Below are positions 19,416-30,573 of a stretch of DNA of 54,355 bases, one piece after another (the first letter of the stretch is position 1; each line of letters begins with the position of its first letter). Both the position numbers and the translations under genes were made by a program. Source of the DNA: an uncultured beta proteobacterium (lineage in GTDB: Bacteria > Pseudomonadota > Gammaproteobacteria > Burkholderiales > Burkholderiaceae); the NCBI GenBank assembly GCA_903900805.1, contig CAIUOP010000035.1, positions 1-54,355 of the forward strand, given 5' to 3'. The notes below the pieces were generated by a model. It made no database searches and was not told the DNA's origin. It saw only the letters and a program-made list of their open reading frames with translations.

Positions 19416-20483
19416 ATGCCCACCGCCATCGAGCTGGCCGAACAGTTTCAAGCAAGCTTGGTGGGGGAGGCCTCACGAGCATTTGTTGGTCTCGCCTCTT
19501 TAGAGCTAGCACAAGCCGAGCAAATATCCTTCCTGTCTAATCCACTTTATCGCCAACAAGCAAGCGATAGTCTTGCAGGCGCATTGATTGTTAGCCAGGA
19601 TGACCTCGAGTTTTTGCAAGCGAATCCAAATACTGCTTCATCAAAGCGTATTTACTTCGTCTCAAAAAATCCTTATGCAACTTTTGCCAGAATGGCCCAG
19701 TACTTTGCAAAATCAAGTGTGCCCAAATATGCTCCTGGAATACATCCAAGTGCAGCAATAGATGCAACGGTAATTGTTCCCGCTTCATGTCACATTGGCC
19801 CATTTGTGCAAATCGGCGCTGGCGTCAAGTTAGGTGAGCGTGTAGTAATTTTGGGAAATACTAGCCTTGGAATGAATGCAGTAGTTGCGAGTGATTCACT
19901 GGTTTATCCCTCAGTTTCCATTTATCACGACATACAAATTGGCGAGCGCTGCATTATTCATAGTGGCGCCGTCATTGGTGCTGATGGCTTTGGATTTGCG
20001 CCAGACTTTTCTGTAGCGGGAGTGGAGTGGATCAAGATTCCGCAAACTGGCAGAGTTTTGATTGGCAATGATGTCGAGATTGGCGCTTCCACTACGATTG
20101 ATCGTGGTGCCATGAGCGATACTATGATTGGTTCAGGAACTAAAATCGACAATCAAGTACAAATTGCGCATAACGTCAATATTGGCGACTGCTGTGTGAT
20201 TGCTGGATGTGCTGCAATTTCGGGCAGTACCAAAATTGGCAATTTCTGCATTATTGGTGGGGCTGCTAATTTTGCAGGCCATTTAACGATTGCTGATAGA
20301 ACTACTGTTTCTGGCAATACCTCCATCATTCGCTCAATTACCGAGCCAGGACAGCATTTCACGGGGGTTTATCCCTCAATGCTTCATAGTGCTTGGGAGA
20401 AGAATGCTGCCATCTTGCGCGGCCTAGATAAAATACGTCAACGCTTGCGTTTGCTAGATAAAAATAAAACCACAGAGTCCTAA
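19416..20483 (+). CDS. lpxD: UDP-3-O-(3-hydroxyacyl)glucosamine N-acyltransferase
   Basis: LpxD adds the second 3-hydroxyacyl chain in lipid A synthesis, at the third step of the Raetz pathway. The 355-residue sequence has the uridine-binding N-terminal domain and a left-handed beta-helix of hexapeptide repeats from about residue 110. It includes [24 protein letters not shown] and [14 protein letters not shown] with the catalytic histidine in IAHN. The C-terminal helices ([20 protein letters not shown]) are expected for trimer and ACP contacts. The length is close to E. coli (341). It lies 5 bases after skp and 47 bases before fabZ. Confidence 0.97.
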   Translation: MPTAIELAEQFQASLVGEASRAFVGLASLELAQAEQISFLSNPLYRQQASDSLAGALIVSQDDLEFLQANPNTASSKRIYFVSKNPYATFARMAQYFAKSSVPKYAPGIHPSAAIDATVIVPASCHIGPFVQIGAGVKLGERVVILGNTSLGMNAVVASDSLVYPSVSIYHDIQIGERCIIHSGAVIGADGFGFAPDFSVAGVEWIKIPQTGRVLIGNDVEIGASTTIDRGAMSDTMIGSGTKIDNQVQIAHNVNIGDCCVIAGCAAISGSTKIGNFCIIGGAANFAGHLTIADRTTVSGNTSIIRSITEPGQHFTGVYPSMLHSAWEKNAAILRGLDKIRQRLRLLDKNKTTES

Positions 20484-20530
20484 TACTCTTTTACATTGAT
20501 TTAATTAAATACTTTCATACGGGCAATCTA

Positions 20531-20980
20531 ATGAGTAAAGAAATAGCAATTGATATCAACCAGATCATGAAGTTGTTGCCACATCGCTATCCATTTTTAT
20601 TGGTGGACCGCGTTTTGGAATTTACGCCCCGTCAAAGCATTACTGCAATTAAGAATGTCACAATCAATGAACCCTTTTTTCAAGGACATTTCCCTGATTT
20701 TCCAGTAATGCCTGGTGTACTCATTATTGAGGCCTTGGCGCAGACAGCTGCCTTATTAACATTTACAGAAGAAAAAGCAGATGATGCTGTCTACTATTTT
20801 GCTGGCATTGATGGGGCCCGGTTTAAAAAGCCCGTATTGCCTGGAGATCAATTGGTTATGGTAGCTACTTACCAGCGTGAAAAGGCCGGCATCTATAAGT
20901 TCCATGTAAAAGCAACTGTTGATGGTGAGCTTGCAGCTGAGGCTGACATTACTTGTGCTGTGCGTAGAAAGGGCGTGTAA
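20531..20980 (+). CDS. fabZ: 3-hydroxyacyl-ACP dehydratase FabZ
   Basis: FabZ dehydrates 3-hydroxyacyl-ACP in fatty acid elongation and competes with LpxA and LpxD for the same acyl pool, which explains its place in the lipid A cluster. The 149-residue hotdog-fold protein has [14 protein letters not shown], then [20 protein letters not shown] with catalytic His53 and Glu67. Length and motifs are standard. Its stop TAA overlaps the lpxA ATG by one base (TAATG), so fabZ and lpxA are translationally coupled. Confidence 0.98.
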   Translation: MSKEIAIDINQIMKLLPHRYPFLLVDRVLEFTPRQSITAIKNVTINEPFFQGHFPDFPVMPGVLIIEALAQTAALLTFTEEKADDAVYYFAGIDGARFKKPVLPGDQLVMVATYQREKAGIYKFHVKATVDGELAAEADITCAVRRKGV

Positions 20981-21777
20981 TGACTCGGATTCATGCATCT
21001 GCTGTAGTTGATAGCAAAGCTGAGTTGGCTGGCGATGTTGAGATTGGCCCTTATTCTGTGATCGGTCCCAATGTGAAGATTGGTGCTGGTACCAAGATCG
21101 GCTCGCATACCGTCATCGAAGGCTTCACCACAATTGGTAAAGAGAACAACTTCGCTCACTTTGCAGCAATTGGAGGCCCCCCACAGGATATGAAATACCG
21201 AGGTGAGCCAACCCAATTAATCATTGGTGATCGCAATACCATTCGTGAATTTACCACTCTTCATACTGGTACAGCTCAAGATGAAGGCATCACTCGCATT
21301 GGTAATGACAACTGGATCATGGCGTATGTACATATTGCTCATGATTGCCAGGTTGGTAATCACACCATTTTCTCTAGTAATGCCCAAATTGCTGGTCATG
21401 TTCAGGTAGAAGATTGGGCAATAATCGGGGGTATGTCGGGTGTGCATCAATTTGTCCGGATTGGGCAGCATGCGATGCTTGGAGGTGCTTCTGCTTTGGT
21501 CCAAGATATCCCGCCATTTGTCATTGCAGCAGGTGATAAAGCTAGCCCTCATGGGATTAACGTTGAAGGTCTGAAGCGTCGGGGATTTTCAAGCGAAACA
21601 ATTTCTGTACTACGTCAGGCATATAAGGTTCTCTATAAAGATGGCCTCAGTTTTGAGGACGCTAAGGTAGAAATTAAAAAAATGATCACAGCAAATGCAG
21701 CTGATCCTGCCTCCGCAGAAAAATTGACTGAGTTTCATGATTTCATTGCCGCATCTACGCGCGGCATCATTCGGTAA
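20980..21777 (+). CDS. lpxA: UDP-N-acetylglucosamine acyltransferase
   Basis: LpxA carries out the first step of lipid A synthesis, transferring a 3-hydroxyacyl chain from ACP to UDP-GlcNAc. The 265 residues (E. coli 262) form hexapeptide repeats from the start ([20 protein letters not shown]). The catalytic histidine is in [12 protein letters not shown] (His121, matching E. coli His125), and the barrel end shows [15 protein letters not shown]. The helical C-terminus ([19 protein letters not shown]) is present. The ATG is coupled to the fabZ stop; lpxB follows after 9 bases. Confidence 0.98.
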   Translation: MTRIHASAVVDSKAELAGDVEIGPYSVIGPNVKIGAGTKIGSHTVIEGFTTIGKENNFAHFAAIGGPPQDMKYRGEPTQLIIGDRNTIREFTTLHTGTAQDEGITRIGNDNWIMAYVHIAHDCQVGNHTIFSSNAQIAGHVQVEDWAIIGGMSGVHQFVRIGQHAMLGGASALVQDIPPFVIAAGDKASPHGINVEGLKRRGFSSETISVLRQAYKVLYKDGLSFEDAKVEIKKMITANAADPASAEKLTEFHDFIAASTRGIIR

Positions 21778-21786
21778 GGCGCTACT

Positions 21787-22995
21787 TTGCCTAAGTTAGC
21801 TTGTGTAGCTGGCGAACCCTCTGGTGATTTGCTTGCTGCACCAGTACTCAGTGCATTAAATCAAATTCCAGATATGGCAGGTCTAGAGGTTTATGGTATT
21901 GGAGGGCCTCGTATGCAAGCTCAGGGAATGCGCTCTGATTGGCCCATGGAGACTTTAAGTGTTCGAGGTTATGTTGAGGCAATCAAGCAGCTCCCTGCCA
22001 TTCTTAAACTTCGCAAGGAACTCATCCGAAACCTGACTAGTGAAGGGCGTCCTGATGTCTATTTAGGAGTAGATGCTCCAGATTTTAATTTAGGGGTTGA
22101 GCTCCATTTGCGCAAAGCTGGTATCCCAACTTTACATTTAGTTTCTCCATCGATTTGGGCATGGAGAGCAGGGCGGATTAAGAAAATTGCTCAAGCAGTC
22201 GAGCGCATGCTATGCATTTTTCCATTCGAAACTGAAATCTATGATCGGGCAGGCGTAGCTTCAACCTATGTAGGGCACCCCTTGGCAAGTGAAATACCGC
22301 TTGAGCCAAATACAAACCAAGCTAGAGAAAAAATTACTAAGATATTAAAACTACCTAGTAATGGGCTTGATGGAATCGTTATTTCAGTTTTACCAGGTAG
22401 CCGTAACTCAGAAATTGAACTGATCGCGCCAGTATTCTTTGACACGATGACACTTCTCACACAGCAGCTCAAGGGTCAAAAGCTCAGTTTCTTAATTCCG
22501 GTGGCAATACCAAGATTGCGCACACCAATAGAAGCACTCTTGTTAAAAACTAAAAATAGCCATCCTGGTATTCAAATTCATTTGCTTGATGGTATGGCAG
22601 ATGAAGTTTTAGAGGCGTCCGATGTAGTGTTAATTGCCAGCGGCACAGCAACCTTACAGGCTGCCCTCTGGAAAAAGCCAATGGTGATCTCTTATAAGGT
22701 GCCTTGGCTTACAGCACAAATCATGAAGCGCCAAGGATATTTGCCTTATGTAGGGCTACCGAATATTTTATGTGGTGAGTTTGTGGTTCCAGAGTTATTG
22801 CAAGATGAGGCTACACCAGAAAATTTAGCCCAAGCTCTGATCGATTGGTTAAACCATCCTAATAAAGTTGCTGAACTTAAGGCGCGGTTTTCTCAAATGC
22901 ATGAGACTCTCCGTCGTCCAACTGGCCTCTTGGTTGCGCAAGCAATTGTTCAAACCATTGAGAACAGTCGCCATAAAAGAGTGGTAAGGTCGTGA
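21787..22995 (+). CDS. lpxB: Lipid-A-disaccharide synthase
   Basis: LpxB is a GT19 glycosyltransferase that joins UDP-2,3-diacylglucosamine and lipid X to form the lipid A disaccharide at the inner face of the inner membrane. The 402-residue product starts at TTG ([17 protein letters not shown], the conserved N-terminal motif). It contains [39 protein letters not shown] and the donor-site [18 protein letters not shown]. No upstream ATG fits the conserved GEPSGD start. Its last codons overlap the rnhB GTG (GTGA). LpxC, LpxH and LpxK are not in this window. Confidence 0.96.
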   Translation: MPKLACVAGEPSGDLLAAPVLSALNQIPDMAGLEVYGIGGPRMQAQGMRSDWPMETLSVRGYVEAIKQLPAILKLRKELIRNLTSEGRPDVYLGVDAPDFNLGVELHLRKAGIPTLHLVSPSIWAWRAGRIKKIAQAVERMLCIFPFETEIYDRAGVASTYVGHPLASEIPLEPNTNQAREKITKILKLPSNGLDGIVISVLPGSRNSEIELIAPVFFDTMTLLTQQLKGQKLSFLIPVAIPRLRTPIEALLLKTKNSHPGIQIHLLDGMADEVLEASDVVLIASGTATLQAALWKKPMVISYKVPWLTAQIMKRQGYLPYVGLPNILCGEFVVPELLQDEATPENLAQALIDWLNHPNKVAELKARFSQMHETLRRPTGLLVAQAIVQTIENSRHKRVVRS

Positions 22996-23585
22996 ATCTC
23001 ATTTGGATCTGCGGTGTTGACGAGGCAGGGCGCGGCCCCTTAGTTGGAGCTGTCGTGGCAGGAGCGGTGGTGCTAGATCCTAGTAATCCTATCTCAGGAT
23101 TAAAAGATTCTAAGAAACTTACTCCTGCCAGGCGAGATTTTCTTTATGAGCAAATCATGGAAAAAGCCAAGGCCTGGGGTGTTGGCCAAGCCAGTCCTGC
23201 GGAAATTGACGACATTAATATTTTGCAAGCTACGATGCTGGCGATGCGTCGTGCAGTTGAGGATTTGGCGAGCAGATTAGGTGCTTGGCCAGACAAAGCT
23301 TTAATTGATGGTAATCGTTGTCCTGAGTTGCCGATACCCTCTGAAGCAATTATCAAAGGGGATGCCAAAGAGCCAGCGATTTCAGCGGCATCTATCATCG
23401 CTAAAGTGACACGTGATCGTCAGATGAAAATACTTGATTCCCTTCACCCACAGTATGGATTTGCTCAGCATATGGGCTACCCAACTGAAGCGCACTTTGC
23501 CGCTCTAAAAGAATTTGGTGTATGTGATGAGCATCGTAGAAGTTTTTCTCCTGTGCGAAAAGTTCTTGACGGTATTACAAGTTAG
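22992..23585 (+). CDS. rnhB: Ribonuclease HII
   Basis: RNase HII removes RNA from RNA-DNA hybrids and initiates excision of single ribonucleotides misincorporated in DNA. The 197-residue product begins [20 protein letters not shown], with the catalytic Asp10 and Glu11 of the DEAGRG motif. It continues with [23 protein letters not shown] and [20 protein letters not shown], which carry the remaining acidic residues. The GTG start overlaps the lpxB stop. Its position after lpxB is the conserved proteobacterial order. An RNA methyltransferase gene follows after 2 bases. Confidence 0.97.
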   Translation: MNLIWICGVDEAGRGPLVGAVVAGAVVLDPSNPISGLKDSKKLTPARRDFLYEQIMEKAKAWGVGQASPAEIDDINILQATMLAMRRAVEDLASRLGAWPDKALIDGNRCPELPIPSEAIIKGDAKEPAISAASIIAKVTRDRQMKILDSLHPQYGFAQHMGYPTEAHFAALKEFGVCDEHRRSFSPVRKVLDGITS

Positions 23586-23587
23586 CG

Positions 23588-24412
23588 ATGAACTTCGATC
23601 TCATTACCTCTAAAGAGAATCCTTTATTTAAAGAGATTCGTAACCTGCAAGCTACTGGCTCCAAAGGGCAAAAGGCAAGGGTAGCGAGTGGCCAGGCCTT
23701 ATTGGAAGGTATTCATCTAGTGCAAACCTGGGTGGGTGATCCCGCCTTAAGGACCTTGCTTACCTCAGAGATTGGTCTTCAGAATGTGGAAATCTCACAG
23801 GCAGTCTACGAGCATATCGAAATATGTCCTGATACTAAGGTATACCAACTTGATAGCGCCCTGTGGGATTTGCTCAGTGAGCTGGTAAGTGCGCCGCATG
23901 TTGCTGGCCTACTCGATCTTCCGAAATCGTGTTTAACCCCGCCACAATCGATCACCACTCTTCCAGGTGATGTGCTCATCTTAGACCGTATTCAAGATGC
24001 GGGAAATGTTGGGTCCATCTTACGCACCGCAGCTGCTGCAGGATTTACGAAGGTAATTGCTACAACGGGTTGTGCACATTTATGGTCTAGCAAAGTATTG
24101 CGTGCTGGCATGGGCGCACACCGCTTATTAGACTTATATGAAGGTTGGTCTAATCAGCAAGTGCTTAGTGCAGTTACAGCACCAATGCTAGCTGCTACTA
24201 CAGATGCCGAGTATGAAATCTTCTCCTTGCAAAAAGAGTTGCAGCATCCGGTTGCTTGGATTATGGGTAGCGAGGGGCAGGGAGTGTCAGAAGATCTACT
24301 GGCTCAAGCTAAGGGAATATCTATTCCGATTGATGCCAGAGTGGAGTCATTGAATGTCTCAACTGCAGCAGCAATTTGCCTCTTTGAGACGATGCGCGTA
24401 AGGCGTAGTTAA
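23588..24412 (+). CDS. TrmH-family (SPOUT) RNA 2'-O-methyltransferase
   Basis: This 274-residue protein is a SpoU/TrmH-type methyltransferase that uses SAM to methylate ribose in rRNA or tRNA. The three SPOUT motifs are clear: ILDRIQDAGNVGSILRTAAA (motif 1), WIMGSEGQGVSEDLL (motif 2) and IPIDARVESLNVSTAAAICL (motif 3, the knotted SAM site). An N-terminal substrate-binding region begins TSKENPLFKEIRNLQ. The layout fits RlmB-like 23S rRNA enzymes, but the exact target cannot be read from sequence. It starts 2 bases after rnhB and ends 8 bases from the convergent ppsR gene, with no terminator hairpin seen in that gap. Confidence 0.9.
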   Translation: MNFDLITSKENPLFKEIRNLQATGSKGQKARVASGQALLEGIHLVQTWVGDPALRTLLTSEIGLQNVEISQAVYEHIEICPDTKVYQLDSALWDLLSELVSAPHVAGLLDLPKSCLTPPQSITTLPGDVLILDRIQDAGNVGSILRTAAAAGFTKVIATTGCAHLWSSKVLRAGMGAHRLLDLYEGWSNQQVLSAVTAPMLAATTDAEYEIFSLQKELQHPVAWIMGSEGQGVSEDLLAQAKGISIPIDARVESLNVSTAAAICLFETMRVRRS

Positions 24413-24420
24413 ATCAAAAA

Positions 24421-25248
24421 CTAGCCCAGAATCGTTTTATCCGATTTCATGGCCTGCAAGACAGTGGTTGCAATCTCTTCAATCGATTTACTGGTAGTGA
24501 GAACCCAAGGGATGGACTGTTTTTTCATCATCGCGGTTGCTTCATTGATTTCATAGCGACAGTTTTCTAGTTTGGCGTAATTACTACCCGGACGTCGCTC
24601 ATTGCGAATTTCTGAAAGTCGCTCAGCATCAATCATGAGACCAAAAATCTTTTGGCGATAGGGTATCAAGTCTTTAGGTAGTTGCCCGCGCTCGAAGTCT
24701 TCTGGAATCAGCGGGTAGTTTGCTGCCTTCAATCCGTATTGCATTGCCAAGTAAAGACTAGTCGGCGTTTTACCAACCCGCGAGATACCAATCAATATGA
24801 CATCAGCTTCTACGAGATTTTGATTAGATTGCCCATCATCGTGAGCCAAGGAGTAATTGATTGCCTCGATACGGTTCTTGTAGGCTTCAGTATCCGCATT
24901 GTGATGCAAGCGGTTCATAGCATGGGTCGATTTCATGCCTAGCGCAGTCTCGAGAGGCACCACAAAGGTTTGGAACATGTCCAAAATTAGGCCGTTAGCT
25001 TTGGCAACAATATTATTGAGTTCAGTCTTCACCAAAGTGGTGAAGACAATGGGTTGCACCCCATACTTATTGAATGCTTGGTTAATGCTGCTAACTGCAT
25101 CGTGAGCTTTATCAACGCTATCCACAAAGGGAATGCGAATGTGCTTAAAAGTAGCCTCAAATTGAGCCAGAATCGATTGGCTGAAGTTTTCGGCGGTGAT
25201 GCCGGTTCCATCAGAAACAATAAAAACTATGCGGGCTTCAGTAGACAT
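24421..25248 (-). CDS. ppsR: PEP synthase regulatory kinase/pyrophosphorylase
   Basis: PpsR (DUF299 family) is bifunctional: it inactivates PEP synthase by ADP-dependent phosphorylation of a threonine and reactivates it by Pi-dependent dephosphorylation. The 275 residues begin MSTEARIVFIVSDGTGITAE, the conserved start, and carry the P-loop-like stretch GISRVGKTPTSLYLAMQYG followed by AANYPLIPEDF. The length equals the family norm. It is divergent from ppsA, its target, with a 104-base spacer. That pairing strongly supports the assignment over the tRNA or pyruvate-phosphate-dikinase versions of the family. Confidence 0.96.
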   Translation of the reverse strand: MSTEARIVFIVSDGTGITAENFSQSILAQFEATFKHIRIPFVDSVDKAHDAVSSINQAFNKYGVQPIVFTTLVKTELNNIVAKANGLILDMFQTFVVPLETALGMKSTHAMNRLHHNADTEAYKNRIEAINYSLAHDDGQSNQNLVEADVILIGISRVGKTPTSLYLAMQYGLKAANYPLIPEDFERGQLPKDLIPYRQKIFGLMIDAERLSEIRNERRPGSNYAKLENCRYEINEATAMMKKQSIPWVLTTSKSIEEIATTVLQAMKSDKTILG

Positions 25249-25352
25249 GGATTTGGCCTAAAAGTCAGGGTCAGCACTACAATAGGAATTATTGAAGTAT
25301 GCCCCATTTGAGTGGCCGCTTGACTAGTTTTTTCTTCCCTTAGAGAGTTTTT

Positions 25353-27758
25353 ATGTCCAACCAACAGCAACAAAATAGCAGTATGGCAGATGCCTATGTT
25401 TTGCCTTTTGAACAGCTTCGCATGACTGATGTGGAATCAGTAGGCGGTAAGAATGCTTCATTAGGCGAGATGATTTCTCAGCTAGCCTCCACAGGAGTTC
25501 GGGTACCAACTGGTTTTGCGACTACTGCATTGGCATTTCGTGATTTTCTAGAACACAATAATCTGACTGAACGAATTCAAAAGCGTTTAGAGGGCTTAAA
25601 TATTGATGATGTCCGTGCATTGGCTCAGGCTGGGGCAGAGATTCGTAACTGGATTGAATCGGCACCATTTCAGGCAAAGTTAGATGAAGAAATTCGTAAA
25701 GCTTTTGCAATTCTAGATGATTCTGGTAAAGGCTCCTTTGCGGTCCGTTCGTCTGCTACAGCGGAAGACTTGCCAGATGCTTCTTTTGCTGGCCAGCAAG
25801 AAACCTTTTTGAACGTTGAGGGTATCGACGATGTTCTGAAAAAAATCCGCGAAGTGTTTGCCTCTCTTTATAACGATCGAGCGATCTCCTACCGTGTTCA
25901 TAAGGGCTTTGCCCATGCTGAAGTAGCCTTGTCTGCTGGTATTCAGCGCATGGTCCGCTCTGACCTAGGCGCCGCTGGCGTGATGTTTACTTTAGATACT
26001 GAATCTGGTTTTGAAGATGTAGTCTTCATTACTTCAAGCTATGGCTTGGGTGAGACGGTAGTGCAGGGTGCAGTAAACCCTGATGAGTTTTATGTATTTA
26101 AAACTACATTGGCCAAAGATAAAAAAGCGATCATTCGTCGCTCTTTAGGTTCTAAGTTAATTCAGATGCAATTTGCACCTAAAGGCTCTGCTGAAAAAGT
26201 ACAAACGGTTGATGTCACCCCAGAAAAGCGCAATCGTTTTTCTTTGGAAGATGCAGATATCACTGAGTTGGCTAAATATGCCGTCATTATCGAAAAGCAT
26301 TACGGTCGTCCAATGGATATCGAGTGGGGTAAAGATGGTCAAGATGGCCGTATTTATATTCTCCAAGCTCGTCCTGAAACAGTGAAGAGTCAAGCGGCTG
26401 GCCAAGTCGAGATGCGTTACAAGCTTAAAGGCAGCTCCAAAGTATTAGCTAAAGGCCGTGCAATTGGCCAGAAGATTGGCGCAGGTCCTGTGAGAATCAT
26501 TCGCGATCCTAGTGAAATGGATCGTGTACAGCCAGGCGATGTCTTGGTTGCTGATATGACTGACCCGAACTGGGAGCCAGTAATGAAGCGTGCTTCTGCA
26601 ATAGTTACTAACCGTGGAGGGCGTACTTGCCACGCAGCGATTATTGCGCGTGAGTTAGGCGTGCCCGCAGTAGTTGGTTGTGGTGATGCGACCGAACATT
26701 TGCAAGATGGCATGATGGTTACCGTATCTTGTGCTGAAGGTGATGAGGGTCACATTTATGATGGCTTGATTGAAACCGAAGTCACCGAAATATCTCGGGG
26801 CGTATTGCCAGAGATTCCCGTGAAGATCACCATGAACATTGGCAATCCTCAGCTGGCATTTGATTTCTGTCAAATTCCAAATGCTGGCGTAGGTCTTGCC
26901 CGCCTTGAGTTCATTATTAATAACTACATTGGCGTACATCCTCGTGCTGTATTGGAGTATCCAAATATAGATCCAGACCTCAAACGGGCAGTAGAGAGTG
27001 TGGCTCGCGGTTATGCTAGCCCACGTCAGTTTTATGAGGATAAGTTAGTTGAGGGTGTAGCAACGATTGCAGCCGCTTTCTATCCAAAGCCTGTGATCGT
27101 GCGTTTATCTGACTTCAAATCGAATGAGTATAAGAAGTTGATTGGCGGTTCACGTTATGAGCCTGATGAAGAAAACCCAATGCTAGGTTTCCGTGGTGCA
27201 TCACGCTATGTATCTGCAGATTTTGGCGAAGCCTTTGCTCTTGAGTGCGCAGCAATGAAACGCGTGCGTGAAGAGATGGGTCTTGATAACGTAGAGATCA
27301 TGGTTCCGTTTGTACGGACCATTAATCAAGCTAAGCGTGTGATTGAGATGATGGAAACGCTGGGTCTGAAGCGTGGCGTCAATGGCTTGCGTCTCATCAT
27401 GATGTGCGAGATTCCATCAAATGCGATTTTGGCTGACCAGTTCTTAGAGTATTTCGATGGTTTCTCTATCGGCTCTAATGATATGACCCAATTAACTCTG
27501 GGCCTAGATCGCGACTCAGGCATGGAGTTGCTTGCAATCGACTTTGATGAACGCGACCCAGCTGTAGAGTTCATGATTGCACGCTCTATTGATGCCTGTC
27601 TCAAACAAAACAAATATGTTGGTATCTGCGGCCAAGGCCCATCAGACCACCCTGACTTTGCACGTTGGCTAGTAGAGAAGGGCATTACTTCAATCTCATT
27701 AAACCCAGATAGCGTGATTGAGACCTGGAAAATGTTAGGTAAGAATTTAAAAACCTAA
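25353..27758 (+). CDS. ppsA: Phosphoenolpyruvate synthase
   Basis: PpsA converts pyruvate, ATP and water to PEP, AMP and phosphate, the entry to gluconeogenesis from pyruvate or lactate. The 801 residues show the ATP-grasp N-terminal domain ([35 protein letters not shown]), the central phosphohistidine domain with catalytic His427 in [16 protein letters not shown], and the PEP-binding barrel ending at [13 protein letters not shown] with the catalytic cysteine. The [12 protein letters not shown] threonine next to the histidine is the residue expected to be targeted by PpsR. The length matches E. coli (792). A strong bidirectional terminator follows. Confidence 0.98.
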   Translation: MSNQQQQNSSMADAYVLPFEQLRMTDVESVGGKNASLGEMISQLASTGVRVPTGFATTALAFRDFLEHNNLTERIQKRLEGLNIDDVRALAQAGAEIRNWIESAPFQAKLDEEIRKAFAILDDSGKGSFAVRSSATAEDLPDASFAGQQETFLNVEGIDDVLKKIREVFASLYNDRAISYRVHKGFAHAEVALSAGIQRMVRSDLGAAGVMFTLDTESGFEDVVFITSSYGLGETVVQGAVNPDEFYVFKTTLAKDKKAIIRRSLGSKLIQMQFAPKGSAEKVQTVDVTPEKRNRFSLEDADITELAKYAVIIEKHYGRPMDIEWGKDGQDGRIYILQARPETVKSQAAGQVEMRYKLKGSSKVLAKGRAIGQKIGAGPVRIIRDPSEMDRVQPGDVLVADMTDPNWEPVMKRASAIVTNRGGRTCHAAIIARELGVPAVVGCGDATEHLQDGMMVTVSCAEGDEGHIYDGLIETEVTEISRGVLPEIPVKITMNIGNPQLAFDFCQIPNAGVGLARLEFIINNYIGVHPRAVLEYPNIDPDLKRAVESVARGYASPRQFYEDKLVEGVATIAAAFYPKPVIVRLSDFKSNEYKKLIGGSRYEPDEENPMLGFRGASRYVSADFGEAFALECAAMKRVREEMGLDNVEIMVPFVRTINQAKRVIEMMETLGLKRGVNGLRLIMMCEIPSNAILADQFLEYFDGFSIGSNDMTQLTLGLDRDSGMELLAIDFDERDPAVEFMIARSIDACLKQNKYVGICGQGPSDHPDFARWLVEKGITSISLNPDSVIETWKMLGKNLKT

Positions 27759-27776
27759 TCACTAAAGAAGCACACC

Positions 27777-27808
27777 AAAAGGCCTAGATCGAATCTAGGC
27801 CTTTTTTC
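27777..27808. terminator. Bidirectional terminator between ppsA and smpB
   Basis: A perfect 13-bp stem (AAAAGGCCTAGAT at 27777-27789 and ATCTAGGCCTTTT at 27793-27805, loop CGA) ends in a T run on the plus strand. The A run on its left becomes a T run on the minus strand. It lies between the convergent stops of ppsA (27758) and smpB (27818) and can serve both. Confidence 0.9.
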
Positions 27809-27817
27809 TGAGAAGCA

Positions 27818-28270
27818 CTAGGCATTTAAATCGCCCCTGGCAATACGACCTTTTTGTACTTCCCATTCACGCTCTTTAGTAGCAGCGCGTTTGTCATGCT
27901 GTTTTTTACCTCTTGCTAGCCCGATTTCGCATTTCACATTACCTTTGGAGAAATGGAGGTTGAGTGGCACTAAGGTGTAGCCTTTTTGCTCTACCTTGCC
28001 GATCAACTTGCGGATCTCAATGGCATTAAGGAGTAGTTTTCTGGTGCGGGTGCTGTCAGGAACAATATGAGTAGAGGCAGAAAGCAGGGGGGTGATATGG
28101 CAGCCGATCAGGAATAGCTCCGCCTTGCGAATGACGACATACGCTTCTTTGATGTGCGCGCGCCCTGCGCGGATGGCTTTGACTTCCCAGCCTTCCAGCA
28201 CAAGTCCGGCCTCGAAGCGTTCCTCGATAAAATAATCGAAGAAGGCTTTTTTGTTATCGACGATACTCAT
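27818..28270 (-). CDS. smpB: SsrA-binding protein SmpB
   Basis: SmpB binds tmRNA and brings it to stalled ribosomes for trans-translation. The 150 residues (E. coli 160) include [38 protein letters not shown] and [20 protein letters not shown], and end in the basic tail [13 protein letters not shown] segment ([19 protein letters not shown]) that mimics a codon-anticodon stem. It is divergent from ratA with 25 bases between start codons, an arrangement also found in E. coli. No tmRNA gene was recognised in this window. Confidence 0.97.
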   Translation of the reverse strand: MSIVDNKKAFFDYFIEERFEAGLVLEGWEVKAIRAGRAHIKEAYVVIRKAELFLIGCHITPLLSASTHIVPDSTRTRKLLLNAIEIRKLIGKVEQKGYTLVPLNLHFSKGNVKCEIGLARGKKQHDKRAATKEREWEVQKGRIARGDLNA

Positions 28271-28295
28271 GGTTATTTAGCTTCCAAGATCGATT

Positions 28296-28727
28296 ATGGC
28301 AGACGTCTACAAGACCGTTTTAATTGGGCACTCAGCTGACCGAATGTATGGCTTGGTAACTGATGTGGCGCGCTACCCCGAGTTTTTACCTTGGTGTGGT
28401 GGGGTAGAGATTTTTGAGCAAACTGAGACGGTCTTGGACGCCAAAATTAATATTCATTTCAAGGGTATTACCCAATTTTTCCATACCCGTAATATCAACC
28501 GCCGCCCAGAAACAATTGATATGGTCTTTGTAGATGGTCCTTTTAAGCATTTTTCAGGGCAATGGAATTTCGTTCCTTTACGAGAAGATGCCTGTAAGGT
28601 TGAATTTAAGCTCCATTGGGAATTTAAGAGCGCCATTCTAGATAAGATAATCGGTCCTGTTTTCAGCCATATTGCCGGTACTTTTGTTGATTGTTTTGTG
28701 AAAAGGGCGGAGGATCTTGATGGCTAA
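28296..28727 (+). CDS. ratA: RatA-like START/SRPBCC-domain protein
   Basis: This 143-residue protein belongs to the polyketide cyclase/START-like (COQ10) family. In E. coli the homologue RatA was described as a toxin that blocks 70S ribosome assembly, but related proteins in other bacteria and mitochondria bind coenzyme Q, so a ubiquinone role is equally possible. Typical motifs are YGLVTDVARYPEFLPWCGGV, FKGITQFFHTRN and GPFKHFSGQWNF. It starts 25 bases from the divergent smpB and overlaps the rnfH (ratB) gene by 8 bases, the conserved smpB-ratA-ratB layout. The gene name follows that synteny; toxicity is not implied by the sequence. Confidence 0.9.
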   Translation: MADVYKTVLIGHSADRMYGLVTDVARYPEFLPWCGGVEIFEQTETVLDAKINIHFKGITQFFHTRNINRRPETIDMVFVDGPFKHFSGQWNFVPLREDACKVEFKLHWEFKSAILDKIIGPVFSHIAGTFVDCFVKRAEDLDG

Positions 28728-29070
28728 CCGCAGCCTAGATCTATTGATTTGTGATGCCAGAAAGGGTGACCCTATTCTGAGTCAATTCAAGTTCATTCTT
28801 CAGGATGGCGAACTTGCTACGGTGGGTTTAGCCTTGGTAAGAGCAGGAATTGCGTCGGGTCAAGATGACCCGGTCTTAGCCAGAAAAGGCTGTTTTGGGG
28901 TCTTTGGGAAGCGTAAAGATTGGGATAGCCCCATTTACTCGGGGGATCGTTTGGAGCTGTATTCCCCGCTTTTAATAGACCCTAAGAGCGTACGTCGTAA
29001 GAAGGCCAACCAGAACCAGGATGCCAAATTCCAGGCTGCCGCAGCTAAAAGAAAGGCTAGGAGGCTATAA
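28720..29070 (+). CDS. rnfH: RnfH family protein (RatB)
   Basis: This is a small protein of the RnfH/UPF0125 family with a predicted ubiquitin-like fold and unknown molecular role; in E. coli it is called RatB. The ATG at 28720 gives 116 residues and is preceded by GGAGG at 28709-28713; a TTG three bases earlier is less likely. The family region runs GLALVRAGIASGQDDPVLAR through KDWDSPIYSGDRLELYSPLL. The C-terminal 25 residues are lysine/arginine rich (RRKKANQNQD, AKRKARRL) and probably disordered. It overlaps ratA by 8 bases. Its stop lies inside a TATAAT that may be the guaB -10 box. No Rnf complex genes are present here. Confidence 0.88.
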   Translation: MANRSLDLLICDARKGDPILSQFKFILQDGELATVGLALVRAGIASGQDDPVLARKGCFGVFGKRKDWDSPIYSGDRLELYSPLLIDPKSVRRKKANQNQDAKFQAAAAKRKARRL

Positions 29071-29071
29071 T
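29066..29071 (+). promoter_or_regulatory. Candidate -10 element for guaB
   Basis: A consensus TATAAT overlaps the stop codon of rnfH and lies 26 bases before the guaB ATG. No convincing -35 box is seen 16-18 bases upstream, so it may need an activator, or guaB may instead be read through from ratA-rnfH. Confidence 0.35.
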
Positions 29072-29087
29072 CTGTTTTTGTGACTAG

Positions 29088-30560
<1,473 letters not shown>

Positions 30561-30573
30561 GGCTGTTTCTTTC

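Noticed and set aside
25280..25294. CAATA-GGAAT-TATTG inverted repeat in the ppsR/ppsA spacer, with TACAAT as a possible -10
   Set aside because: The arms are only 5 bp and AT-rich, and the -35 candidate (TTGGCC) is 19 bases away; too weak to list as an operator or promoter.
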